Of a stretch of 28,260 nucleotides of DNA, positions 1 through 7,723 are shown in pieces. A program made the translations under genes and the position numbers. Source of the DNA: Thermoplasmata archaeon (GTDB lineage Archaea; Thermoplasmatota; Thermoplasmata; Thermoplasmatales; Thermoplasmataceae); contig JAJYYD010000137.1 of NCBI GenBank assembly GCA_021801305.1, forward strand, positions 1 to 28,260. The letters are read 5' to 3'. The first letter of the stretch is position 1; every line of letters begins with the position of its first letter. The notes under the pieces were generated by a model. It did no database searches, was not told the origin of the DNA, and was given only the letters and a program-made list of their open reading frames with translations.

Positions 1-145
1 CCTTCTCTGTGTCATTGCTGAAAAGATCAGCAAGGACGGGCCTGATTCTTTCAAAATCGATGCGGTCAGATATACTGGTTAAGGGATCACCCAGGGATTC
101 AATTTCTTTGTACAGTTCAGATAATCCAGTCTGGAAGAGGTTCAT
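1..145 (-). CDS. IS4/IS5-like transposase, N-terminal part (runs off the window)
   Basis: The reverse strand from an ATG at 145 is open to the window edge for 48 codons. It encodes a segment with the motifs IESLGDPLTSIS and RIDFERIRPVL. An N-terminal run of this kind (short helix, L.GDPL, then a 'DF/DW..FRP' motif) is typical of IS4/IS5-type transposases with a DUF772-like N-terminus. The DDE catalytic core would lie outside the window, so neither activity nor completeness can be judged. A TATA-like sequence near 209-218 sits at a suitable distance upstream on this strand. Family level is inferred from the short N-terminus only. Confidence 0.6.
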   Translation of the reverse strand, partial: MNLFQTGLSELYKEIESLGDPLTSISDRIDFERIRPVLADLFSNDTEK

Positions 146-160
146 GATCTAAGATCATGA
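142..160. repeat. 19-bp palindrome over the transposase start
   Basis: TCATGATC, a 3-nt spacer, then GATCATGA form a perfect 8-bp inverted repeat overlapping the transposase ATG. It could be an autoregulatory operator, or a hairpin hiding the start codon. It may also be part of the insertion-sequence end. The outer terminal repeat of the insertion sequence could not be defined. Confidence 0.5.
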
Positions 161-372
161 GGTCATGAAAAATGGTTTCGGTGGGAGTTTTTGGAAATCC
201 TCCATAATGATATATAACAGTCTTCGACATATATATTTGGTCAAAGTTTAATTTATTACATAAATTTTGGTTGATATTAATAAATCAGCTATATAATTCA
301 TTGATATGAATAATTTTCGAAAGATATATATAGTCATTAAATTAATTTCAAAAAAATCTCATTTCCACATAT

Positions 373-380
373 TATATATA
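373..380 (+). promoter_or_regulatory. Candidate TATA box for the Hint-domain surface protein
   Basis: The run TATATATA lies about 38 bp before the GTG start at 415, inside an otherwise non-coding AT-rich stretch (146-414). With an archaeal spacing of about 26 bp, transcription would begin near 402 and leave a short leader. The whole region is AT-rich, so chance TATA-like runs are expected. Confidence 0.35.
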
Positions 381-414
381 GCAAATTTTATTAACTCTTT
401 CTATTTTTTATTTT

Positions 415-2331
415 GTGGTCAATTTGAAAAGTTCGTCTCTTCTAATGGCTGTAGTTATAGCACTTGCAATTGTGCCAGCATCTGGGTTGTTAGGAATGAG
501 CTCTGGGTCTGTAGGTTTGCCGAATGATCAAAATGTTACTGTATTAATAACTGGACCTCTTGGTCATGACATTAGAAACGCGAGCGTTCAAGGATTTATG
601 GCTACGCCGCCAAACATGGGTGGCGGATTACGGATGGTCTTTGCAGGTCACACAGATGCGAACGGTAGAATCGCCGTGACAAATGTGTCCAAATTGATTG
701 ATTTATCTCATGAATGGGTAAAATATCAGGGAACAAGTTTGGCAAGCATGTCATCACCATACGTGCTGCTTTTTGTAACTAAGGTGTATGGTAATGGGAG
801 TATCTACTTCACGCAAAGTTCAGTACCAATAACTACAATGAATATAATCCATGGGAAGTCAGCCCATGTTCACGTGATTCTTAACACACACGGAAAATCT
901 ACCATGCATCTTCAAAATAATAAAAGGGAAAATGGAAAAGCGCTTTCCAATATTGGAAGTGCCATACCATTGGAGGGGAGTAGTTTGCCGACAATAATAC
1001 CGGGATTTGGGTATGAATGGGTTGAATGCAGTAATTATACGTACTACCCTAGTAATGGCCCTGGAAACATTCCTGTTTCTTGGGTAAACTCTTTAGACTC
1101 TTCATATGGGTGGGTTGGATCGGCTATGTTCGCTTCAACATCTGATAGCTTGAATGTTGGGGTAGCACTAGGTTCAAATGGTTGGTCTTTTGAAAACGGA
1201 GGATCAATTTGGCACGTAACATCAACTTATGCTTCTGGAGACTCAACAGGGCCTGCTAACGGGGGGCAAACATGGTACTTGGATATGTACGGTCAGGTTG
1301 AAGGGGCTTGGTATCAGCTTTGGTATACGTCCTGTGGCTATGCTTTCCCAGAAGGAGAATATCAATACGACACTGGAATAGTAAACGTCCAGAATATCCC
1401 AGGTAGTAGTACCACTTTCAGTGTACAATCAAGTGCTCCTAGCGGTTATGTCAGCAATGTTTTAAAATCCTATTCGTACAACGAAATAGGCGGTGCCTTC
1501 ACCGGAACCGGTTCTTCTGGTTATTATCCCAATGATACTTATCTTGCAAGCACATCTCTCGTAAACGACTATGCAGCTTCAGATACCAGTTGGATAAACG
1601 TCGGATTGCCGGTGGGTGCTTTGTTGTTGCTTGTTCCAGGAATAGATATCCCTGATGCTATTGCACTCGGCATCGTTGCCACTTTGAGTTACACAACTTC
1701 GTCCTCATCCAATGCTGTTTCTTGGGCTGATGCAGGAGCATACAGCGGGAACGATGGAAATATCTGGGCATTAGTTGGTAGCACATCATACACATTAAGT
1801 AACGGTCAAACTGGAAACATACCACTCATGTATGTACAAACCACAAGTTATTCTACTAGTGGCGGAGGTGGAGGAGGTTGCGTCCTGAATGGAACAGAAA
1901 TCACTTTGGCCAACGGCACTCAAATTCCAGTTCAGGATCTAAAGCCCGGAATGAAAACTCTCTCATACGACACCGTCAACAAGCAACTAATAAGGAGCAC
2001 CGTTGTTTCAGATGAATCTCACAATGTTTCATCGGTAATAGAACTTAATCATGCCATCTACATTTCAGGAATGAGTGACCAACCAGTCTATGTTAAATTG
2101 CAAAACGGATCCCAGCAGTGGGTCGTACTAGGTGAGGTTAACTACACAATGAGCTTATTCGACCCTGTAAACAATACCTGGATTCCAGTACACAGTATAA
2201 TATGGAGGCAGGGGAACTTTACAGTATATGATGTAGTAACTGCAAGGCAGTTTGTCAGTCAAAACCACACAGAGGTATTTAACGACTACATTGCAAACGG
2301 ATTTCTCCTGGATATGAAAATAATACCATAA
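415..2331 (+). CDS. Secreted surface protein with C-terminal Hint (intein-like) domain
   Basis: This 638-aa protein starts at GTG 415; a TTG at 424 is an alternative. A hydrophobic segment near residues 8-27 looks like a signal peptide. Residues 30-480 are rich in Ser, Thr, Gly, Tyr and Asn with many N-glycosylation sequons, as expected of an extracellular beta-rich domain whose family I do not recognise. A six-glycine linker (483-488) leads to Cys489, which opens a Hint domain of 150 residues. The block-A-like stretch CVLNGTEITLANGT, then IPVQDLKPGM and LSYD, are the usual Hint signatures, and the end (FNDYIANGFLLD) matches the penultimate Hint block. The terminal His-Asn pair needed for canonical splicing is absent, so N-terminal cleavage or thioester chemistry at Cys489 is more likely than splicing. 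It is followed 35 nt later by the DUF929 gene on the same strand. Confidence 0.75.
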   Translation: MVNLKSSSLLMAVVIALAIVPASGLLGMSSGSVGLPNDQNVTVLITGPLGHDIRNASVQGFMATPPNMGGGLRMVFAGHTDANGRIAVTNVSKLIDLSHEWVKYQGTSLASMSSPYVLLFVTKVYGNGSIYFTQSSVPITTMNIIHGKSAHVHVILNTHGKSTMHLQNNKRENGKALSNIGSAIPLEGSSLPTIIPGFGYEWVECSNYTYYPSNGPGNIPVSWVNSLDSSYGWVGSAMFASTSDSLNVGVALGSNGWSFENGGSIWHVTSTYASGDSTGPANGGQTWYLDMYGQVEGAWYQLWYTSCGYAFPEGEYQYDTGIVNVQNIPGSSTTFSVQSSAPSGYVSNVLKSYSYNEIGGAFTGTGSSGYYPNDTYLASTSLVNDYAASDTSWINVGLPVGALLLLVPGIDIPDAIALGIVATLSYTTSSSSNAVSWADAGAYSGNDGNIWALVGSTSYTLSNGQTGNIPLMYVQTTSYSTSGGGGGGCVLNGTEITLANGTQIPVQDLKPGMKTLSYDTVNKQLIRSTVVSDESHNVSSVIELNHAIYISGMSDQPVYVKLQNGSQQWVVLGEVNYTMSLFDPVNNTWIPVHSIIWRQGNFTVYDVVTARQFVSQNHTEVFNDYIANGFLLDMKIIP

Positions 2332-2366
2332 AAATAATTTTCCTTATTTTGTCAGGGCGGTAAAAT

Positions 2367-3173
2367 TTGAATCGTAGGAAGATGCGAGAACAGGAAATTG
2401 CTAGGCAGAAAGAAAAAGCACGCAAAAAAAGGAAAAATGTAATTATTGCTTCAATACTTGTAGTAGTTTCCGTACTTTCTATAATTCATGTTATAGAATT
2501 TAATTACGTAAGCCATGTGAACGATGGTGACAAAACTACAACAAGCGTTAACACTATACCTTGGGGCAAGGTCTTTTTGGCTTCAAAATCATTGAAATCG
2601 ACGAGTGTGAATATATACTATGTCTCATGGTTGGGATGCCCAATAGGTGCAGTTGACTCTTGGGCTTTCTATTTATCTCTTTCAACAAAGCTTAACATAT
2701 CCCACGAAATATCATTTCACTCATCTGATACCAATGATGTTTTTCCAAACACACCTGGCCTAATTTTCGGCAATGTCACAGGAAACGGCATCTCCTTGCA
2801 TTCGACATACGTGTATGGAAATGCTACAAATCTTACGGTTTATGGGGATCAATACCAAGGAACTGCAATAGAGTATGCGAACCGCGTGTTGCAAAATGAG
2901 CTGCCAACGCCAATATATAACTTAGAAATAAACTTAACAGAAAAAGTTCCAGTACAAGGGCGAGGCGTACCCAGTGCTTATCTATCCGCGTATCCCCACT
3001 TGAACACCAATGTTATCTTAACAACCAAAAACGGTACCTTCATGCTTAATGGCCCCCTTTATTCACCTTCTCTGCTTCAAGGTCTGAGCCCAGTCACTGT
3101 ATATGATAATTTATCGAAATATGCATTCATAAACACTGCGGCAGCGGAATTAAGTTCTTATATAAATGAGTAG
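2367..3173 (+). CDS. DUF929-family membrane-anchored thioredoxin-like protein
   Basis: The 268-aa protein has a very basic N-terminus (residues 1-24) and one transmembrane helix at about 25-45. Its extracytoplasmic domain contains YYVSWLGCPIGAVDSWA around Cys91. The combination 'W.GCP.GA..SWA' in a membrane-anchored archaeal protein is the hallmark of DUF929, a family of unknown function with a thioredoxin-like look found in Sulfolobales and Thermoplasmata. Only one cysteine is present at the motif, so a classical CXXC redox pair is missing. The start is a TTG at 2367, with AGGGCGG 6 nt upstream; an ATG at 2382 is possible. It lies 35 nt after the Hint gene and is probably co-transcribed with it. 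A role in folding or handling secreted proteins is conjecture. Confidence 0.7.
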   Translation: MNRRKMREQEIARQKEKARKKRKNVIIASILVVVSVLSIIHVIEFNYVSHVNDGDKTTTSVNTIPWGKVFLASKSLKSTSVNIYYVSWLGCPIGAVDSWAFYLSLSTKLNISHEISFHSSDTNDVFPNTPGLIFGNVTGNGISLHSTYVYGNATNLTVYGDQYQGTAIEYANRVLQNELPTPIYNLEINLTEKVPVQGRGVPSAYLSAYPHLNTNVILTTKNGTFMLNGPLYSPSLLQGLSPVTVYDNLSKYAFINTAAAELSSYINE

Positions 3174-3333
3174 CATACTTCGATACTGGTCATCCGCCAA
3201 AGGCATTATGGCGCAATTTTCTGATTTCTATAAATCTCCAATAAACTCCTCTAAGATAACAAAGTTTTACTTTATTTGCGTTTCCTGCAGTTAGATGAAA
3301 AAAGTGTCTAAAAGATAGTCTCAAATGATAATT

Positions 3334-3705
3334 TCATGAAATGAAAACGTCACCATGCTTCGTCCTATTGATTGCCATAGTCATTATAAGATCCATTAAT
3401 TTGTCAGGATCTTTCCATTTAGACGATTTCCTAGAGGGATCTAATCTGTGGATACTTATGATTCCTTTAAGATCTGGAACGCTAAGTTGACTTAATCTGC
3501 TTCGCAGATCGTCAACGCCTGACGTTTCAAGTACTTTGAATATTCCTATTGGATCCTTAGATTCAATCTTTTGTCTTTCATTCTTAACTTGACTTAGTTC
3601 CTCAATAATTTTTTTAGGACTTGCTTTGTCGATTTCAATAAGATCGGCAATCGCTCTAAGCAAATCTGCAATCTGTTTATTCCTAGTTTCTTTTAACTTG
3701 GACAT
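3334..3705 (-). CDS. Small ParA-partner-like protein
   Basis: This is a 123-aa, mostly helical, charged protein whose ATG at 3705 overlaps the 3' end of the parA reading frame by 13 nt. The N-terminal half (LLRAIADLIE, then a Lys/Glu-rich helix) may form a coiled coil. The C-terminal half contains DLKGIISIHRLDPSRKSSKW and then KDPDKLMDLI, which resembles a small SAP/HeH-like helical DNA-binding repeat. Its position directly after parA suggests it is the cargo- or DNA-binding partner (ParB/ParG role) of a plasmid partition pair. It appears intact although parA is broken. The function is inferred from position and general look only. Confidence 0.55.
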   Translation of the reverse strand: MSKLKETRNKQIADLLRAIADLIEIDKASPKKIIEELSQVKNERQKIESKDPIGIFKVLETSGVDDLRSRLSQLSVPDLKGIISIHRLDPSRKSSKWKDPDKLMDLIMTMAINRTKHGDVFIS

Positions 3706-4560
3706 AAGCGCAAAAACTCCTCTTTAACATTTCTGTACTGTTGATAAAGACCACTTGAATTATATTTTGCTTTAAAACTCGATGAAAAGCTCTCAAAATT
3801 GAAAGCCTCCTGTCCTTTTATGGTATCTTTTATTTTTGACTCCCAAACTTTTGGATATTCTGCATTATCTGCCTTTTGTCTTAACAGTTGCTCAGTCGAA
3901 CGGTGCAAGTTTACCGACTTAACCTTGGTTAATATCATACCAAGGCATTCAATAGAAACCCCCAAATTCTCGGAGAATCTGTTAACACTTCCTGATATTT
4001 GAGGTATGCCTAATGTTGAAATAATGTCAGGAACAACAGGGATCAAATAGTGCGTGCTTATCTTTAGAGCATTTTGTGTTATTAAACCTAAGTTAGGTGG
4101 GCAATCGATGAGAATGTAATCAAAAATATTGCCTGATATTATGTTTGACATTGCGAGTTGCAATAATTCAACTGGATTATTTCTGTAATATGTCAAGCTA
4201 GGAATTTAGGAAAGCCTATCTTGCATGTCTATTAATTTCAAACTTGAAGGTAGAAGACTTAGATTTTCTATTCCTCCGTGTACATTTGAAACACTATTTA
4301 TTATGGATTGCCAGATATTAAATGAATATTGCCCGGATAGTTTATCTTGAAATAATTGTGCAATTGTTTTACCCTTTTGATCCAAGGTTTGCCATCTATC
4401 TTGTGCGATCAGAGAGACTGTTGCATTAGTCTAAGGGTCTATATCGATGATTAGAACTTTTTTTCTATTTTTCCTTAGCCAGGAACTCCCCTAACGCTAT
4501 CGTAAGAGAGGTTTTTCCCACCCCTCCCTTTAAATTAATTATGCTGATCAGTTTTGCCAT
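3693..4560 (-). pseudogene. parA: Decayed ParA/Soj-type partition ATPase
   Basis: Reading from the ATG at 4560, the first residues give IINLKGGVGKTSLTIALGEF, an intact deviant Walker A (KGGVGKT). The frame is then lost in an A-rich stretch near 4457-4474. In the shifted frame the protein resumes as KVLIIDIDP, but the next codon is TAG (4431-4433) where ParA proteins have Gln (DxDPQ). A further TAA lies at 4206-4208. Downstream the frame is open to 3693 and includes FDYILIDCPPNLGLIT, the conserved Walker B region (DCPP). One frameshift plus two different stop codons make a pseudogene more likely than recoding. ParA would have segregated the replicon, so its loss suggests integration, or replacement of this function. 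Confidence 0.85.
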
Positions 4561-4581
4561 TCAAAAAAATATAAGAGATAA

Positions 4582-4591
4582 GAATATAAAC
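4582..4591 (-). promoter_or_regulatory. TATA box of the parA remnant
   Basis: On the reverse strand GTTTATATTC is centred about 27 bp upstream of the ATG at 4560, and no Shine-Dalgarno site precedes that ATG. This is the spacing of an archaeal leaderless transcript. It also separates parA from the ArdC-like gene that ends 60 nt upstream. Confidence 0.45.
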
Positions 4592-4619
4592 TTAATCATA
4601 CGCCATCTGTCTGGAAAGA

Positions 4620-5624
4620 TTAGTTTAACCTATAGAGAATCTCACCAATCAACCATCTTGCATTATTCATCACACGGTCAAGGTTCTCCTTTCCAAGCCC
4701 CTTTCCATTCTTTTTTGCATCATCAAGCCATCCCTTTATATAGGCAGCTGAATCCTCTCTGAAGTTAAACCCGAAATGTGCTCCCACAAGATAAGTGGAA
4801 AGTTCCGCTTCAGATTCAGCAAGGCCTCTGGGAAGCTCCTTCCTGTAGAGGTGCTCAAGCCTTGCATGGGACATCTCATGTATCAGGGTATGAAGTACAT
4901 TCACATCCTCTCCGGGGATCTTCATAACAACAATCTTCTGGCCTTCCCCTGAATGTGCTGTGTATCCTCTTGCCCCATTGTCAATGGTGGATTCCTCAAC
5001 TGTATAATGCTCTCTTGCAATCTTTTTCAGAGTATTATACAGAGACGTGGCCTTAACGGCCTCTTCAACCGGTCTTGCCTTTCCGGGAATTGGTGTTGTC
5101 TGCGATATGTCATAGACTTTGCCAGTACTGAATACCTTCGTGAAACCTCCACCGGCAGTGTTAAACTTATCCCTGACAAGTTCCTCAATGGCCTCATCAC
5201 TCAGTCCTTCTTCCCTCTTCTTCTCAATGAAGTCCTTTACCTTTCCAGGGCCGTCCTTATGTGCAACGCCAACAGGATAGAGAACACTGATTGGTAACGC
5301 ACCATCGTTCACTTCCCTGCCAAAGTATTTCCATTCATTCCGTGACCTGACTATGGTTGCATTAGGATTCTGCATCCCTATGAGCAGTGAATTGAAACCT
5401 GAATAGTCTCCCAGTGTGCCGGAATACTTTCTCATCTGCAGCAGGAGCTGATCCACTGTTGTTATTTTACTGAGATCTCCAAGGAGGTTCCAGGCCTGCT
5501 TCTCGAGCTGTGCCGGAGTAGGCCCAATATCCTGTATCTGAACTTCTCTGGGTTTCCTCTCAGTCTCTATCTTGACATGCTTATTCTCATTTCCGTTCTT
5601 CTTTGTTATCCATTTCTGCACCAT
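4620..5624 (-). CDS. ardC: ArdC-like antirestriction protein (ssDNA-binding domain plus zinc metallopeptidase domain)
   Basis: This 334-aa protein has the two-part layout of ArdC. Residues about 35-180 resemble the N-terminal ssDNA-binding domain: YSGFNSLLIGMQNPNAT is the characteristic 'N.lLi..Q.P.at' motif, followed by RSRNEWKYFGR. Residues 195-300 form a metallopeptidase-like domain with LIHEMSHARLEH (HExxH, His249-Glu250-His253) and a downstream GLAESEAELSTYLVGAHFG, in which Glu274 is the likely third zinc ligand. In plasmid ArdC proteins the N-terminal domain protects incoming single-stranded DNA from restriction. The start has an excellent site (GGAGGAATGAGAA before ATG), and the preceding 47-aa gene ends 3 nt away. 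ArdC points to a replicon that enters cells as, or passes through, ssDNA, and it is close to a broken parA. Confidence 0.8.
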   Translation of the reverse strand: MVQKWITKKNGNENKHVKIETERKPREVQIQDIGPTPAQLEKQAWNLLGDLSKITTVDQLLLQMRKYSGTLGDYSGFNSLLIGMQNPNATIVRSRNEWKYFGREVNDGALPISVLYPVGVAHKDGPGKVKDFIEKKREEGLSDEAIEELVRDKFNTAGGGFTKVFSTGKVYDISQTTPIPGKARPVEEAVKATSLYNTLKKIAREHYTVEESTIDNGARGYTAHSGEGQKIVVMKIPGEDVNVLHTLIHEMSHARLEHLYRKELPRGLAESEAELSTYLVGAHFGFNFREDSAAYIKGWLDDAKKNGKGLGKENLDRVMNNARWLIGEILYRLN

Positions 5625-5627
5625 TTC

Positions 5628-5771
5628 TCATTCCTCCTTTCTCTCTTTCTCATTTTCAGTATCCTTCTTTTCAACTGGATCCACAATTATGGCCTTACCG
5701 TCCTTGAGCCATACCTGCCTCTGGTACTTCTTCCTTGGTTTTATTCTGTATTTTTCATCTTCCTGATTCAT
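5628..5771 (-). CDS. 47-aa highly charged protein coupled to ArdC
   Basis: A short open frame runs from the ATG at 5771 to a TGA at 5630-5628, leaving 3 nt before the ArdC ATG. The product is rich in Lys, Glu and Arg (RIKPRKKYQRQVWLKDGKA in the middle, an acidic/basic tail at the end) with no membrane segment. A CCGGAG site lies upstream, and the end of the gene supplies the Shine-Dalgarno site of ardC, so the two are probably translationally coupled. It could be a small DNA- or ArdC-binding protein. No family recognised. Confidence 0.55.
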   Translation of the reverse strand: MNQEDEKYRIKPRKKYQRQVWLKDGKAIIVDPVEKKDTENEKERKEE

Positions 5772-5837
5772 ATTTTTTCAACTCCGGTATTTAAAGCGGG
5801 CAAAAATCGGCCGGACCGTCCCCTTTTGTATCATGTG

Positions 5838-5845
5838 TATATAAT
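5838..5845 (-). promoter_or_regulatory. Candidate promoter for the 47-aa/ArdC pair
   Basis: ATTATATA on the reverse strand lies about 70 bp upstream of the 47-aa ATG, inside the only sizeable gap (5772-5949) between the ATPase and ArdC genes. A start site near 5815 would give a leader of about 44 nt carrying the CCGGAG ribosome site. Confidence 0.4.
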
Positions 5846-5914
5846 AGTAGGAGGACAACGTCACTTCATGCCATTTTAACCTGTTTTCTCTTAATTTCTC
5901 CAGTCCTGGGGAGA

Positions 5915-5937
5915 TGGCATGGAACTGGCACATGCCA
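5915..5937. repeat. Inverted repeat downstream of the ATPase gene
   Basis: TGGCATG, a 9-nt loop and CATGCCA form a 7-bp perfect inverted repeat 13 nt after the ATPase stop codon. A third copy of the CATGCCA half-site lies at about 5868-5874. There is no T-run on the transcribed strand. An operator for the ArdC promoter is therefore as plausible as a transcript-ending hairpin. Confidence 0.35.
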
Positions 5938-5949
5938 ATCCGTTTGCCA

Positions 5950-7119
5950 TCACTTTTTTTGATCATCTTTTTCATCTTTGTGTTCATCATCTTCCTTGCC
6001 ATACTTTTTCTTTCCCAACTCTGCAGCCTTTTCAGCAAGCATCTCCATCAGATCCTTCATTTCAGGAGTAATCTTCTCACCATTGCGAATTAGTTTCTCC
6101 GCCATTATATCAAAGATCTCCTCCTTCGTCATTCCTGGTCTGTATGGTGTGTTCATGGGATCGAATGGATCCTCCTTTTCAACTAGTGCATCCTTGGCCA
6201 CATTTACATGCTGCTCACAATTGGGGCAAACTGTCCTGTTTGCACCTCCTGTGTATGTCCAGGCATAGCCGCAATGGTGACATTTGACCTTCTTGCCAGT
6301 CTCTTCCTTCTCCTCCATATCTGCAATGTAGATTCTATGATTGCAGCTGGGGCACTGTGCAACCTTCCTGTAACCAGTGTAATTCCACTCATAACCGCAT
6401 TCATCACACTGGAGCTGAAGAGCAGGTTTTCCATTTTTCAGGGTCAGTTTATTGCCATCCAGGAGTTCAAGCTCCTCCTGGAATTCCTTGAACCTTGATT
6501 CCATGTATTCCTTCTTCTTGGCCTCATACTTCTCTCTCAGGTCATCGGAGGGGAGACGGAACTTCACCAGCTTGACAGTGATCTCTGATATGCCCCTGTG
6601 GATCCTTGGGAACTTCGCCATTGGATGCTCTGGATCGAATGTGTTACGCGAGAGGAGCTTCATCTTCATGAGGCCCTGCACGTCTGTTGCTTCAAACCTG
6701 ATATGGACAAGCTTTCTGGACTGCCTCTCGATGAACGTTTCATCCGGCACTGTTATAAAAGTCAGTATCTGTTTGTACCTGAATCCCTGGGTGAGCATTC
6801 CAAATACCCGGGCACTCATTTCCTGCCACAATCTTGCATTTATACCAAGACCGGCATCATCAAACACAATAACAGATCCAGGCGGAAGGCCTGAGTTCAC
6901 AAGTGCAAGGAAATCCTGGACTGTAAACACAATTCGATCAACATTGAAATTTGGATCCACTCTCTCTGCCAGTCTTATTGATGACAGGGATTTTCCGGAT
7001 CCTGTATCACCGATAAACAGGGCTATGAGATTCCGGTTTTTCTTTATCCTGTTCCTGATCCACTGCAGGAGCCATACACTGTTCTTTGTGGAATCATCCT
7101 TCTCTAAATTCTCGGTCAT
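5950..7119 (-). CDS. P-loop ATPase (Zot/packaging-like) with two zinc ribbons
   Basis: In this 389-aa protein residues 31-44 (LIALFIGDTGSGKS) are the Walker A motif, and VIVFDDAG at 83-90 is Walker B. QGFRYKQILTFITVPD at 111-126 looks like sensor-1. This arrangement resembles the archaeal mobile-element ATPases often labelled Zot-like or FtsK/HerA-like. Two C4 zinc ribbons follow: Cys238-Cys241...Cys256-Cys259 and Cys280-Cys283...Cys298-Cys301. The end is a Lys/Glu/Asp-rich tail. Its ATG overlaps the upstream gene by 4 nt, and GGAGGTG lies before it. As the only large motor-like protein in the structural operon, it is the best candidate for DNA packaging or transfer. It is too short and divergent to be a VirB4 or TraC ATPase. 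The ATPase call is firm; the role is inferred. Confidence 0.75.
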   Translation of the reverse strand: MTENLEKDDSTKNSVWLLQWIRNRIKKNRNLIALFIGDTGSGKSLSSIRLAERVDPNFNVDRIVFTVQDFLALVNSGLPPGSVIVFDDAGLGINARLWQEMSARVFGMLTQGFRYKQILTFITVPDETFIERQSRKLVHIRFEATDVQGLMKMKLLSRNTFDPEHPMAKFPRIHRGISEITVKLVKFRLPSDDLREKYEAKKKEYMESRFKEFQEELELLDGNKLTLKNGKPALQLQCDECGYEWNYTGYRKVAQCPSCNHRIYIADMEEKEETGKKVKCHHCGYAWTYTGGANRTVCPNCEQHVNVAKDALVEKEDPFDPMNTPYRPGMTKEEIFDIMAEKLIRNGEKITPEMKDLMEMLAEKAAELGKKKYGKEDDEHKDEKDDQKK

Positions 7120-7475
7120 ATTCCCTCTTCACCTCCCTCAGTATATACCATGTTTTCTGGAATCATCAATCCCAGTCTCTTGTATAGGCGGGATAAGGTT
7201 CCAAGCCATTCGTAAAGCGCTTCATATCCTTCTGAAATGTATCTTTCCGAAGGGTAAAGCCTGGATATCTCCCTGATATTCTTCTGAGCTAACCGGTATT
7301 CCTGCAAATATTCAGTGTCATGGTAGGAGGATAGAATCTGGTGCAGCGCTTTCAGCTTCTCACCCCAGCTGTACAGATTCCTTGGGTTGTGTGGTGATTC
7401 TCCAGGGAATTCAGATGCCTTGACCAGGAGATCATACAGAAGCCGCATTCCTTCTGGTGTTTCGTTGTCGCTCAT
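7116..7475 (-). CDS. 119-aa helical protein of the structural operon
   Basis: A soluble, helix-rich protein with many Tyr, Leu and Arg residues. It has no cysteine motif, no membrane segment and no family I recognise. The ATG at 7475 follows an AGGAGGAGAGA site, and the frame overlaps both neighbours by 4 nt (ATGA type). It lies just upstream of the P-loop ATPase, so a partner or adaptor of the motor is a reasonable guess, but only from position. Confidence 0.6.
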   Translation of the reverse strand: MSDNETPEGMRLLYDLLVKASEFPGESPHNPRNLYSWGEKLKALHQILSSYHDTEYLQEYRLAQKNIREISRLYPSERYISEGYEALYEWLGTLSRLYKRLGLMIPENMVYTEGGEEGI

Positions 7476-7723
7476 TCTCTCCTCCTGAGTATAAATCTGG
7501 GAATATTGGGAAGACAGGCAAGGCTGATGTCTGTCCTTTCATCACCCATTGGGATTGTTCTCTCTATCTCCTGGAAAATTACTGCCAGTGGGGGAGATCT
7601 CTCTCCCTCGTCCTCCTCTTCCTTATTTCCCTGGTAAAGATGGGAAATGAACTCATTATTACGCATTTCAGGTAGGGAGAAGAAAAGGTCCCGGAATGCA
7701 TGCTCCTTGGACCAGTCTTTCAC
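7472..7723 (-). CDS. 83-aa acidic/basic small protein
   Basis: This short soluble protein has an acidic middle (GNKEEEDEGER) and an Arg-rich C-terminus (RFILRRRE). The start is a GTG at 7723 whose bases overlap the TGA of the upstream gene. At the other end its own stop overlaps the next ATG, so it sits inside a translationally coupled chain. No strong Shine-Dalgarno site is seen, as expected for coupling by overlap. No family recognised. Confidence 0.5.
   Translation of the reverse strand: MKDWSKEHAFRDLFFSLPEMRNNEFISHLYQGNKEEEDEGERSPPLAVIFQEIERTIPMGDERTDISLACLPNIPRFILRRRE

Noticed and set aside
4431..4433. TAG in parA as a pyrrolysine or readthrough codon
   Set aside because: The same gene has a TAA and a frameshift, and the TAG replaces a conserved Gln of the DxDPQ motif. 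Decay explains all three.
5778..6038. An 86-aa reverse frame between the ATPase and ArdC genes
   Set aside because: It overlaps the ATPase tail in another frame, and the part outside it is the promoter-containing gap. Composition does not look like a protein.
6452..7276. A 274-aa forward frame opposite the ATPase gene
   Set aside because: Antisense shadow of a strongly coding gene; Ser/Phe/Ile-rich translation with no motif or ribosome site.
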